Assembly: GCF_900090195.1 (NCBI RefSeq)
Contig: NZ_LT607803.1
Coordinates: forward strand, 5,110,229 to 5,174,228
Direction of reading: 5' to 3'
Length of the DNA stretch: 64,000 nucleotides
Origin: Variovorax sp. HW608
GTDB taxonomy: Bacteria > Pseudomonadota > Gammaproteobacteria > Burkholderiales > Burkholderiaceae_C
Below are positions 54,182-62,043 of the stretch, one piece after another. A model generated the notes under the pieces. That model ran no database searches and was not told the DNA's origin. It was given only the letters and a program-made list of their open reading frames with translations. A program made the position numbers and the translations under genes. The number at the start of each line of letters is the position of its first letter. The first letter of the stretch is position 1.

Positions 54182-55795
54182 ATGGACCTCGACATCGTCG
54201 CGCTCTCACGATTGCAGTTCGCACTCACGGCGCTCTATCACTTTCTCTTCGTTCCCCTGACGCTCGGCCTGTCCATCATCGTCGCCATCATGGAGACGGT
54301 CTACGTGATGACCGGCCGCACGATCTGGCGCGACATGACGAAGTTCTGGGGCCTGCTGTTCGGCATCAACTTCGCGATGGGCGTGGCCACCGGCATCGTC
54401 ATGGAGTTCCAGTTCGGCATGAACTGGAGCTACTACAGCCACTACGTCGGCGACGTCTTCGGCGCCCCGCTGGCGATCGAGGGGCTGATGGCCTTCTTCC
54501 TCGAGGCGAGCTTCGTCGGCCTGTTCTTCTTCGGCTGGGACCGCTTGTCCAAGGTCGCGCACCTGATCGTCGCCTGGCTGGTCGCGATCGGCTCGAACTT
54601 CTCGGCACTGTGGATCCTGATCGCCAACGGCTGGATGCAGAACCCGGTCGGCGCGTCCTTCAATGCGCAGACGATGCGCATGGAAGTGAACGACTTCTTC
54701 GCCGTGCTGACCAACCCCGTGGCGCAGGCCAAGTTCGTGCACACGGTGTCGGCGGGCTATGTGGTGGCGTCGATCTTCGTGCTCGGCGTGTCGGCGTGGT
54801 ACGTGCTCAAGGGCCGGCATCTGCAGCTCGCGAAGCGCTCGATGACGGTCGCCGCTTCCTTCGGCCTCGCGGCCTCGCTGTCGGTGGTGCTGCTGGGCGA
54901 CGAATCGGGCTATCTCTCGACCGAGCACCAGAAGATGAAGGTGGCCGCGCTCGAAGCGATGTGGAAGACCGAGCCCGCGCCGGCCGCCTTCACCGCCTTC
55001 GGCTTTCCCGACCAGCGCACGCGCGAGACGCACTTCGCGGTGCACATCCCATGGCTCCTGGGCCTGATCGGCACGCGCTCGCTGACCACCGAGATCCCCG
55101 GCATCGATGACCTCGTGCACCGCGCCGAGCTCAACATCCGCGTCGGCATCTCGGCCTACGACGCGCTGCAGAAGATCCGCGAGGCCGGCAGCACGAATGC
55201 GGTTCCCGAATCGGCCAGGACCATCTTCGAGGAGAACGGCCATGCGCTCGGCTACGCGCTCCTGCTCAAGCGCTACGTCGACGATCCGCGCAAGGCGACG
55301 CCGGAGCAGGTCGCGCAGGCCGCGCTCGACACGATTCCACCGGTGTGGCAGCTCTACTGGTCCTTCCGCCTCATGGTCGGCCTCGGCATGTTCTTCATCG
55401 TGCTCACGGCAAGCTTCTTCGTGCTTTCCGCGCGGCGCAGGCTCGATGCGCATCCCTGGCTGCTCAGGGTGGCGGTGCTGGCGATTCCGCTGCCTTGGAT
55501 CGCGGCCGAGCTGGGCTGGATCGTGGCCGAGGTGGGGCGCCAGCCGTGGGTGATCGAAGGCGTGCTGCCCACGGCGGTGGCGGTGTCGAACCTTGGCGCG
55601 GCCACGGTGCTGGCGACGATCCTGGTCTTCACGCTGATCTACACGGTCCTGTTCATCGTCGAGATGAAGCTGATGCTGGGCGCGATCCGCAAGGGACCGG
55701 CCGAGCACCCGGTGCCCGCGCCGGCCGCCTATCGCGCCGAAGCCGATCCCGAAGTGGCCGCCGCGCTGGCGCGTTCGCGGCTTGCCGCCGACTGA
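54182..55795 (+). CDS. cydA: Cytochrome bd ubiquinol oxidase subunit I
   Basis: A 537-residue inner-membrane subunit carrying the three haems. The high-spin haem ligand is the N-terminal His in LTALYHFLFVP, and the b558 ligands are His in AKFVHTVSAGYV and Met in YWSFRLMVG. GRQPW, near the quinol site, is intact. The loop between helices 6 and 7 is long, as in the E. coli bd-I type. It reduces oxygen to water with high affinity. An AAAGGAACC ribosome site precedes ATG 54182. Confidence 0.96.
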   Translation: MDLDIVALSRLQFALTALYHFLFVPLTLGLSIIVAIMETVYVMTGRTIWRDMTKFWGLLFGINFAMGVATGIVMEFQFGMNWSYYSHYVGDVFGAPLAIEGLMAFFLEASFVGLFFFGWDRLSKVAHLIVAWLVAIGSNFSALWILIANGWMQNPVGASFNAQTMRMEVNDFFAVLTNPVAQAKFVHTVSAGYVVASIFVLGVSAWYVLKGRHLQLAKRSMTVAASFGLAASLSVVLLGDESGYLSTEHQKMKVAALEAMWKTEPAPAAFTAFGFPDQRTRETHFAVHIPWLLGLIGTRSLTTEIPGIDDLVHRAELNIRVGISAYDALQKIREAGSTNAVPESARTIFEENGHALGYALLLKRYVDDPRKATPEQVAQAALDTIPPVWQLYWSFRLMVGLGMFFIVLTASFFVLSARRRLDAHPWLLRVAVLAIPLPWIAAELGWIVAEVGRQPWVIEGVLPTAVAVSNLGAATVLATILVFTLIYTVLFIVEMKLMLGAIRKGPAEHPVPAPAAYRAEADPEVAAALARSRLAAD

Positions 55796-55811
55796 CCCCC
55801 GGAGCACGAGC

Positions 55812-56966
55812 ATGATCCTGCACACACTTCTTTCCTACGAATTCCTGCGCGTCGTCTGGTGGCTGCTGCTCGGCGTGCTGCTGGTCGGCTTCGCCGTCAT
55901 GGATGGCTTCGATCTCGGCACCGGCATGCTGCTGCCCTTCGCGGGGCGTGACGACCTGGAGCGCCGGGTGATCATCAACAGCGTCGGGCCGGTCTGGGAA
56001 GGCAACCAGGTCTGGCTGATCCTCGGCGGCGGCGCGATCTTCGCGGCCTGGCCGCAGCTCTATGCGGTGTCGTTCTCGGGCTTCTACATCGCGATGTTCG
56101 CGATCCTCGTCGCGCTGATCCTGCGGCCGGTCGCCTTCAAGTTCAGGAGCAAGCAGGGCGACGCGGCCTGGCGCGGGCGTTGGGATGCGGCGCTCTTCAT
56201 CGGCGGCTTCGTGCCTTCGCTGATCTGCGGCGTCGCGATGGGCAACGTGCTCCAGGGCGTGCCGTTCCGCTTCGGGACCGACATGCAGATCCACTACGAC
56301 GGCAGCTTCTTCGGCTTGCTCAATCCCTTCGCGTTGCTGTGCGGCCTGGTGTCGGTGGCGATGCTCGCGATGCACGGCGCCGCCTGGCTGCAGTTGAAGA
56401 CTGCCGGTCCAGTCGCCGCTCGCGCCCGCGGCTACGGAAGCGTGGCGGCGGTGCTGACCGTGGCGCTCTACGCCGTTGCCGGCGTGTTGCTCTGGAAGTT
56501 CGTCGACGGCTATCGCGTGACAAGCTCGCTGCCGCCGGACGGGCCATCGAATCCGCTGCTCAAGACCGTCGAGGTGCATGCGAGCGCGTGGGTCACCAAC
56601 TATGCGGCCCATCCGGTGCTCTACATCGTTCCGGGGCTCGGTCTTGCTGGCGCGCTGGTGGCGCTGCTCGGGTTCCGCATGCGGGCGGAGATGCTCACGC
56701 TGCTCGCCAGCGCGGCGAGCATCGCCGGGATCATCCTCTCCGTCGGCGTGTCGATGTTCCCGTTCATCCTGCCGTCTTCGGCCGATCCGCGCGCGAGCCT
56801 GACCGCGTTCGATTCCTCGTCGAGCCACCTGACGCTCTTCATCATGCTGGTGGTGACTGCGTTCTTCATCCCGATCATCGTGGCCTACACCGGCTGGATC
56901 TACCACGTGCTGCGCGGCAAGGTCGATCGCGATGCGATCCGCGAAGAGCGCGGGCACGCCTACTGA
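55812..56966 (+). CDS. cydB: Cytochrome bd ubiquinol oxidase subunit II
   Basis: A 384-residue membrane subunit pairing with CydA. Typical blocks are LVGFAVMDGFDLGTGMLLPF, NSVGPVWEGNQVWLILGGG and IIVAYTGWIYHVLRGKV. The ATG at 55812 lies 16 bases after cydA with a GGAGCA ribosome site. cydX follows 33 bases later, completing the oxidase. Confidence 0.95.
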   Translation: MILHTLLSYEFLRVVWWLLLGVLLVGFAVMDGFDLGTGMLLPFAGRDDLERRVIINSVGPVWEGNQVWLILGGGAIFAAWPQLYAVSFSGFYIAMFAILVALILRPVAFKFRSKQGDAAWRGRWDAALFIGGFVPSLICGVAMGNVLQGVPFRFGTDMQIHYDGSFFGLLNPFALLCGLVSVAMLAMHGAAWLQLKTAGPVAARARGYGSVAAVLTVALYAVAGVLLWKFVDGYRVTSSLPPDGPSNPLLKTVEVHASAWVTNYAAHPVLYIVPGLGLAGALVALLGFRMRAEMLTLLASAASIAGIILSVGVSMFPFILPSSADPRASLTAFDSSSSHLTLFIMLVVTAFFIPIIVAYTGWIYHVLRGKVDRDAIREERGHAY

Positions 56967-56999
56967 TCACATCCGAGAATCAAGCAAGGAAAAAATTCC

Positions 57000-57122
57000 A
57001 TGTGGTACTTCGCCTGGATCCTGGGGCTGCCGCTGGCAGCGACTTTCGCGGTGCTCAATGCGATGTGGTACGAGTTGATGGACGATGAAGCCATCCGCCA
57101 CGACAAGCTGGACAGGCCTTAG
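57000..57122 (+). CDS. cydX: Cytochrome bd small subunit CydX
   Basis: A 40-residue protein with one membrane helix: WYFAWILGLPLAATFAVLNA, followed by MWYE and an acidic tail. The pattern (Trp-Tyr start, Gly-x-x-Ala-x-x-Ala core, Asn-Ala-x-Trp/Glu end) is diagnostic of CydX, which stabilises the CydAB complex. An AAGGAA ribosome site precedes the ATG. The gene is short enough to be missed by automatic callers. Its last four bases overlap the 3' end of the convergent regulator. Confidence 0.9.
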   Translation: MWYFAWILGLPLAATFAVLNAMWYELMDDEAIRHDKLDRP

Positions 57123-57688
57123 GACGCTTTCTTGCGTGCCGCGCCTGTCATGCGGTCCTTGAGGCCGAGCACCCTGGTCACAGTCGCGCCCATGCCCATG
57201 AGTTGCATCGCGGTCTCGGGCGCGAGGCGCTGCACCTCGTCGAACCACTTCATGAGCCGGTCGATCAGGTCGTGCATCTCGCGCATGCGCTGCTGGGCAT
57301 GGCGCTCCTCGTCGGAGGAGGGCTCCTCGAGCATCGCATTGCGCAGCATCGACAGCGTGGGCTCGACCTCGCGGCGGCGGCGCTCCTCGGCCAGCACGCG
57401 GAAGATCTCCCACACATCGGAAGGCGCCTCGAAATACTCGCGCCGGTCGCCCGGCTGGTGGCGCAGGTGCACGAGGCGCCATGCCTGCAGCTCCTTGAGG
57501 CCCATGCTCACGTTGGAGCGCGAGAACTCCAGCAGATCGGCGATCTCGTCGGCATTGAGCGCGCGCTCGGAGATGAAGATCAGCGCATAGATCTGGCCGA
57601 CGGTCCGGTTGATGCCCCATTTGCTGCCCATCTCTCCGAAGTGGGCGACGAACTGGCGGCTGAGCGGCGGCAGGGCGGATGCAGGCAT
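57119..57688 (-). CDS. GbsR/MarR-family regulator, predicted repressor of the cyd operon
   Basis: A 189-residue winged-helix regulator of the GbsR subgroup. The DNA-binding region is [20 protein letters not shown] followed by [21 protein letters not shown] helical C-terminal dimer region follows. ATG 57688 is used; the frame stays open upstream to 57781 across the palindrome, so longer starts are unlikely. The operator-like palindrome lies 30-47 bases upstream, and a perfect version precedes cydD. Autoregulation and control of cytochrome bd are therefore inferred. Confidence 0.85.
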   Translation of the reverse strand: MPASALPPLSRQFVAHFGEMGSKWGINRTVGQIYALIFISERALNADEIADLLEFSRSNVSMGLKELQAWRLVHLRHQPGDRREYFEAPSDVWEIFRVLAEERRRREVEPTLSMLRNAMLEEPSSDEERHAQQRMREMHDLIDRLMKWFDEVQRLAPETAMQLMGMGATVTRVLGLKDRMTGAARKKAS

Positions 57689-57717
57689 CGGGCGATTTTC
57701 ACGCCGAAATGCTGCAC

Positions 57718-57735
57718 GTTCAGGAAATACTGAAA
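57718..57735. promoter_or_regulatory. Operator copy upstream of the GbsR/MarR regulator
   Basis: GTTCAGGA-AA-TACTGAAA matches the cydD palindrome at 16 of 18 positions, with one arm perfect. It sits just upstream of the regulator start on the minus strand, as expected for autoregulation. Confidence 0.65.
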
Positions 57736-57737
57736 AC

Positions 57738-58157
57738 TCACCAGGGCGTCGGCTTCGGCACCTGGCACACCGGATCGACATCGACGCTCTTGAAGTCGGC
57801 CGGCGAGACGATCTCGAGGTACTCCATGTCGGGCGAGTAGTCGAACAGGTAGTGCCGGATGCCCGGCCGCTGGTGCACCACGTCGCCGGCCTCGACGAGG
57901 GTTTCCTTGTCCTCGTACATGAAGCGGGCCCAGCCCTTGACCATGATCACGATCTGGAAGTCCGCCTCGTGCCGGTGCCAGCCGGTGCCCACTTCCGGTG
58001 CCATGTTGGCCTTGACCAGGTGCGCGACCACCTTGCCGTGGGTAGCCTCGGCCACCCCGAGATCGCGGTAGAGGAAGAAATCGCGCAGCCCGCCCGAGAC
58101 GTACCCGGTATCCGCCGGCTTGACGTGGGAGAACTCCGTGTCGGTCCGATCCAGCAT
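57738..58157 (-). CDS. Cupin-domain protein
   Basis: A 139-residue single-cupin protein. The first cupin motif, with metal ligands, is [20 protein letters not shown] and the second is [12 protein letters not shown]. No substrate can be assigned; small cupins may be dioxygenases, isomerases or binding proteins. It lies upstream of the GbsR/MarR gene on the same strand, and its 3' end almost touches the regulator's operator. Confidence 0.85.
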   Translation of the reverse strand: MLDRTDTEFSHVKPADTGYVSGGLRDFFLYRDLGVAEATHGKVVAHLVKANMAPEVGTGWHRHEADFQIVIMVKGWARFMYEDKETLVEAGDVVHQRPGIRHYLFDYSPDMEYLEIVSPADFKSVDVDPVCQVPKPTPW

Positions 58158-58243
58158 GAGCGTTCCTTTGAAGAGGGGATGCTGCGTCGCACCATGCATA
58201 AAGCGTTCCCGTGGGAGAGGCCGCCCGCCGGCGCCGACGCTGG

Positions 58244-58249
58244 GATAAT
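58244..58249 (+). promoter_or_regulatory. Possible -10 box directly before aroC
   Basis: GATAAT lies only seven bases upstream of the aroC ATG, which would put transcription start at or next to the start codon. No ribosome site is visible in front of the ATG and no good -35 box is seen. Confidence 0.35.
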
Positions 58250-58256
58250 CCGCGCC

Positions 58257-59372
58257 ATGAGCGGCAATACCTTCGGCACCCTTTTCGCAGTCACCAACTT
58301 CGGTGAATCCCATGGCCCGGCAATCGGGTGCGTGATCGACGGTTGCCCGCCCGGCATGGCGCTTTGCGAAGCGGACATCCAGGGCGACCTCGATCGCCGC
58401 CGCCCGGGCACCAGCCGCCACGTCACCCAGCGCAACGAGCCCGACACGGTGCAGATCCTGAGCGGCGTCTACGAGGGCAGGACCACCGGCACGCCGATCG
58501 CGCTCCTGATCCGCAACACCGACCAGCGCAGCAAGGACTACGGCCAGATCGCGCAGCAGTTCCGTCCCGGCCACGCCGACTTCACCTACTGGAAGAAGTA
58601 CGGCATCCGCGACCCGCGCGGCGGCGGGCGCTCGTCGGCACGGCTCACCGCGCCGATGGTCGCGGCCGGCGCGGTCGCCAAGAAGTGGCTGTTCGAGAAG
58701 TACGGCACCGTGTTCCGCGGCTGCATGTCGCAGATCGGCGAGATCGAGATTCCCTTCGAGAGCTGGGACCATGTGCCGAACAACCCCTTCTTCGCGCCGA
58801 TCGCCGACGTCTCCCACCTCGAGGCGTACATGGATTCGCTGCGCAAGGCCGGCGATTCGTGTGGCGCGCGCGTTCGCGTGACTGCGTCGAACGTGCCCGT
58901 GGGCCTCGGCGAGCCGCTGTTCGACAAGATGGACGCCGACATCGCCTGGGCCATGATGGGCATCAATGCGGTGAAAGGCGTCGAGATCGGCGCCGGCTTC
59001 GCGAGCGTCGCGCAGCGCGGCACCACGCACGGCGACTCGATCACGCCTTCGGGCTTCGAGACCAACAACGCCGGCGGCGTGCTCGGCGGCATCACGACGG
59101 GGCAGGACCTCGAGGTGAGCATCGCGATCAAGCCGACCAGCTCGATCATCAGTCCGCGCCAGTCGATCGACGTGAACAACCAGCCGGTCGAGGTCGTCAC
59201 CAAGGGACGTCACGACCCCTGCGTCGGCATCCGCGCGACGCCGATCGCCGAGGCGATGCTGGCGCTGGTCGTCATCGAGCACGCCCTGCGCAACCGCGCG
59301 CAGTGCGGCGACGTGGGAGAAGCGCTGGCGCAGGCGAACGGCGAGCCATCGCCGCAGGCGTCGTTCCTCTGA
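58257..59372 (+). CDS. aroC: Chorismate synthase
   Basis: A 371-residue FMN-dependent lyase that turns 5-enolpyruvylshikimate 3-phosphate into chorismate, the last step of the shikimate pathway. Signatures are [33 protein letters not shown] and [14 protein letters not shown], with the C-terminal [10 protein letters not shown]. Length is normal. It stands alone between the divergent cupin gene and the convergent binding-protein gene. Confidence 0.97.
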   Translation: MSGNTFGTLFAVTNFGESHGPAIGCVIDGCPPGMALCEADIQGDLDRRRPGTSRHVTQRNEPDTVQILSGVYEGRTTGTPIALLIRNTDQRSKDYGQIAQQFRPGHADFTYWKKYGIRDPRGGGRSSARLTAPMVAAGAVAKKWLFEKYGTVFRGCMSQIGEIEIPFESWDHVPNNPFFAPIADVSHLEAYMDSLRKAGDSCGARVRVTASNVPVGLGEPLFDKMDADIAWAMMGINAVKGVEIGAGFASVAQRGTTHGDSITPSGFETNNAGGVLGGITTGQDLEVSIAIKPTSSIISPRQSIDVNNQPVEVVTKGRHDPCVGIRATPIAEAMLALVVIEHALRNRAQCGDVGEALAQANGEPSPQASFL

Positions 59373-59400
59373 GTTCGTCCCGCTTCAGTCCGGTTCGGAT

Positions 59401-59426
59401 CGCCGCGGCATGTCCGCGCCGCGGCG
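59401..59426. terminator. Possible hairpin between convergent aroC and sugar-binding gene
   Basis: CGCCGCGG and CCGCGGCG form a perfect 8-bp stem with a 10-base loop between two convergent genes. It lacks a T-run on either strand. Confidence 0.35.
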
Positions 59427-59461
59427 CGAGCAGGTGATCGCGGCGGCGCGTGCTCCCGGCT

Positions 59462-60400
59462 TCAGCGCGGCGCCTGCCAGCCCTTGTAGTCCTTGACGTT
59501 GGTGCGCGTGATCAGCGTCGAGGGCAACAGCGTCATCGGGGACTCGGGCTTCTTGCCGTTGAGGATGTCATGCCCGATCTCCACCGCCTTCACGGCGATC
59601 ATGTAGGGGTCCTGGCTGGCCGAGGCCTGCACCTGGGTGTCGCCCTTGAGCGCGGTCTCGATGTCCGGCGCGCCGTCCACCGAGGTGATGATGATGTTCT
59701 TGCGGTTGAGCTGCTTGGCCGCCAGGTCGGTGCCGATCGCCTGCGGGTCGTTGATGGCGAACACCGCATCGATCTTGGGGAAGCGCGTGAGGTGGTTCTG
59801 CATCACGTTCAGGCCCCCTTCGCGCGAGCCCTTGGCGTCCTGGTCGTCCGAGAGGACCTTGATGTCGGGGCTCTTCTTGAACACCGTCTTGCAGCCGTTG
59901 ACGCGGTCGATCACGGCCGACACCTGCGGGCCGTTCTGGATGATCACATTGCCCTTGCCGCCGAGCTTGTCGGCGATGTACTGGCAGGCGATCTCGCCGG
60001 CCTGCACGTTGTTGGTCTGCACGGTGGCATCGGCGCCGTTGGCCGCCACGTCCACGCCGACCACGATGATGCCGGCCTTCTTGGCCTTCATCAGCGCCGG
60101 CTCGATCGCCTTGGCATCGACCGCGTTCACCAGGATCAGGTCCGAGCCGGCGGAGATGAAGCCGTCGATCTGCGAGAACTGCTTGTTCAGGTCGTAGTCG
60201 GCCGACAGCGCCGTGACCTTCACGTTCGGGTTGTACTGCTTGGCCCTGGCTTCGGCGCCCTTGGCGAGCGAGACGAAGAAGGGGTTGCCCATCGAGCCCA
60301 GCGTGATGCCCACGTTCTTGAATTCCTTGTCCGCGGCGTGCGCGAGGGGCGCCGCGAGGGCAGCGGCAATGGCGGCGAGGGCGAAGAGTTGCTTGCGCAT
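59462..60400 (-). CDS. Sugar ABC transporter substrate-binding protein
   Basis: A 312-residue periplasmic protein of the ribose/xylose type, with a signal peptide ending near AHAADKEF. Family blocks are NVGITLGSMGNPFFVSLAKG, ISAGSDLILVNAVDAKAIEP, VVGVDVAANGADATVQTNN and DAVFAINDPQAIGTDLAAKQ. It would bind a pentose, hexose or related polyol. No ATPase or permease gene follows on the strand; aroC is next and convergent. It lies 70 bases downstream of a ROK regulator. Confidence 0.92.
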   Translation of the reverse strand: MRKQLFALAAIAAALAAPLAHAADKEFKNVGITLGSMGNPFFVSLAKGAEARAKQYNPNVKVTALSADYDLNKQFSQIDGFISAGSDLILVNAVDAKAIEPALMKAKKAGIIVVGVDVAANGADATVQTNNVQAGEIACQYIADKLGGKGNVIIQNGPQVSAVIDRVNGCKTVFKKSPDIKVLSDDQDAKGSREGGLNVMQNHLTRFPKIDAVFAINDPQAIGTDLAAKQLNRKNIIITSVDGAPDIETALKGDTQVQASASQDPYMIAVKAVEIGHDILNGKKPESPMTLLPSTLITRTNVKDYKGWQAPR

Positions 60401-60470
60401 GAAGAGTCTCCAGGTGGTGGTTGGTGGGTGGGTTGAGGGAAAGCGATTCGGAAGTCAGGCGCCTTGGGAA

Positions 60471-61715
60471 TCAGGCATTGGCCGCCTCCAGGGAAGTGGC
60501 GTGCGAACGGCCGCGCAGCACGTCGGCGCGCGGCGAGAAGTTGAAGAACATGGGCAGGCTCGCCGCGCCGATCGCGCCCGCATCGGCGCGGAAGCTGCCG
60601 CGCAGCAGGCGCGGCGTCTGGCGCGCCTCGGGGGCGATCTGGCGCAGGCCGGTGTCGATGCGCGCCATCAGTTCGTCGATGAGCCCGTTGTCGATGTCGC
60701 TGTCGATCACCACGGCGGGCAGGTCGAGCACCGCGAGCGATGCGCGCAGCGAAGGAACCAGCGCATCCACGCAGTCGTCGAGCCATTCGCGCACCGCCGC
60801 GTTGCCGGATTTCACGCAGGCCTCCAGATCGGCATGTCCGCGCACCGTGGTGCCGTGATGGCGCAGGTGCCGTGCCAGCGAATTCAGCGAGGCGCGCGAC
60901 AGCAGGATGTCCCATTGGCGGTCCGAGGGCGGGGCCGATGCCAGGCGGCTGGGCGGGACCGGCATGAGCCCGAGGTCGGCCGCGTTGCCGGTGCTGCCGC
61001 GCAGGCTCTCGCCGCCGATCACGGCGCCGGCGCCGAGCGCGGCGCCGATGAAGACGTAGAGGAAGTCGTTTTCCTCGCGGCCGACGCCGAAGAAAAGCTC
61101 GGCGATGGCGGCGGCGTTGCCGTCGTTTTCCTTGAACACCGGCTGCTGGACGGCCTGGGAGAGCAGGGCGCCGAAGTCGACGTCGTCCCAGATGCGGAAG
61201 TCGGCCTTGAGGTCGAGCTCGCGCAGCCAGCTTCCGAGGTTGTAGGGCTGGGCCAGGCCCACACCCATGAGCCGGCGGCGCTGGGCGGCGTCGAGCACGC
61301 CGAGCACGCGGGCGATGCTCTTGCGCACGAGCGTGAGGGCCTCGTCGGGCTGGGGCAGCAGCAGGTCGTGCGCTTCGCGGGCGAGGATGCGGCCGCCGAG
61401 GTCGATCAGCACGGTCTCGATGCTGGTGCGGTCGAGCCGCACGCCGATGCCGTAGGCGCCTTCGGGGTTGATGCGGTAGAGGCCGGCGGGCTGGCCGCGC
61501 TGGCCTTCCTGGCGGCGGCCGGCCGTTTCGATCAGGTGGGACTCCTCGAGCGACTGGACGATGCTGCCGACGGCGGTGTTCGTGAGCTGGGCCCAGCGCG
61601 CCAGATCGGCCTTCGAGGCCTCGCCGGCGCGGCGCAGGCGCTGCAGCAGCGTGCGCTCGTTGTAGAGCCGCAGGTTCACCGAATTCGTGCCTCGACCGGG
61701 GCCGGATGGCTTCAC
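60471..61715 (-). CDS. ROK-family transcriptional regulator
   Basis: A 414-residue regulator like NagC/XylR. An N-terminal winged helix (LLQRLRRAGEASKADLARWA, TNTAVGSIVQSLEES) leads to a ROK sugar-binding domain (IGVRLDRTSIETVLIDLGGR, VFKENDGNAAAIAELFFGVG). The Cys-rich zinc motif usual in ROK kinases is not evident, in line with a regulatory role. It should control the downstream sugar-binding gene. Several palindromes occur upstream of its start. Confidence 0.9.
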   Translation of the reverse strand: MKPSGPGRGTNSVNLRLYNERTLLQRLRRAGEASKADLARWAQLTNTAVGSIVQSLEESHLIETAGRRQEGQRGQPAGLYRINPEGAYGIGVRLDRTSIETVLIDLGGRILAREAHDLLLPQPDEALTLVRKSIARVLGVLDAAQRRRLMGVGLAQPYNLGSWLRELDLKADFRIWDDVDFGALLSQAVQQPVFKENDGNAAAIAELFFGVGREENDFLYVFIGAALGAGAVIGGESLRGSTGNAADLGLMPVPPSRLASAPPSDRQWDILLSRASLNSLARHLRHHGTTVRGHADLEACVKSGNAAVREWLDDCVDALVPSLRASLAVLDLPAVVIDSDIDNGLIDELMARIDTGLRQIAPEARQTPRLLRGSFRADAGAIGAASLPMFFNFSPRADVLRGRSHATSLEAANA

Positions 61716-61744
61716 TGTGCTGTCTCCTCGGGGCCCCTGGGGCT

Positions 61745-61764
61745 ATTAATTAATTCAAGTTGAA
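61745..61764. promoter_or_regulatory. AT-rich palindromes upstream of the ROK gene
   Basis: ATTAATTAAT (61745-61754) and TTCAAGTTGAA (61754-61764) abut about 30-50 bases upstream of the ROK start on the minus strand. They probably contain its promoter or an operator. Confidence 0.4.
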
Positions 61765-61794
61765 GAAAGGATAGGAGAAGGCTCGGCCGGGCCC

Positions 61795-61812
61795 TTGGGG
61801 GTTAACCCCCAA
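61795..61812. promoter_or_regulatory. 18-bp perfect palindrome in the ROK/MHS intergenic region
   Basis: TTGGGGGTTAACCCCCAA is a perfect palindrome without a spacer, about 80 bases upstream of the ROK gene and 230 bases upstream of the MHS transporter gene. It is a strong candidate operator. Its regulator is unknown. Confidence 0.55.
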
Positions 61813-61866
61813 AACTGCAAGAAAGTATGGGCAAAGCGCAAGATTGAGGAGAAACCCGGAGAGCGT

Positions 61867-61898
61867 TCGATGATCGATCGTGCGGGTACGATCATCGA
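61867..61898. promoter_or_regulatory. Inverted repeat upstream of the MHS transporter
   Basis: TCGATGATCG and CGATCATCGA are perfect 10-bp arms with a 12-base spacer, about 145 bases before the transporter start. A regulator site is plausible. The remaining bases of this 328-base gap show no gene. Confidence 0.45.
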
Positions 61899-62043
61899 TT
61901 TCGGCTGCCAGATTTCGCTGTGCCCGCGCAGGGGCCACGCACTACATTCACCCTGCGCATGGCAACTTGCGCGATAGCCGAACGAAGCCGGCGGGACCCC
62001 GTCCCAAGTCCGCCGCCCCTCGACCCATCATCCGGAGAGACAA

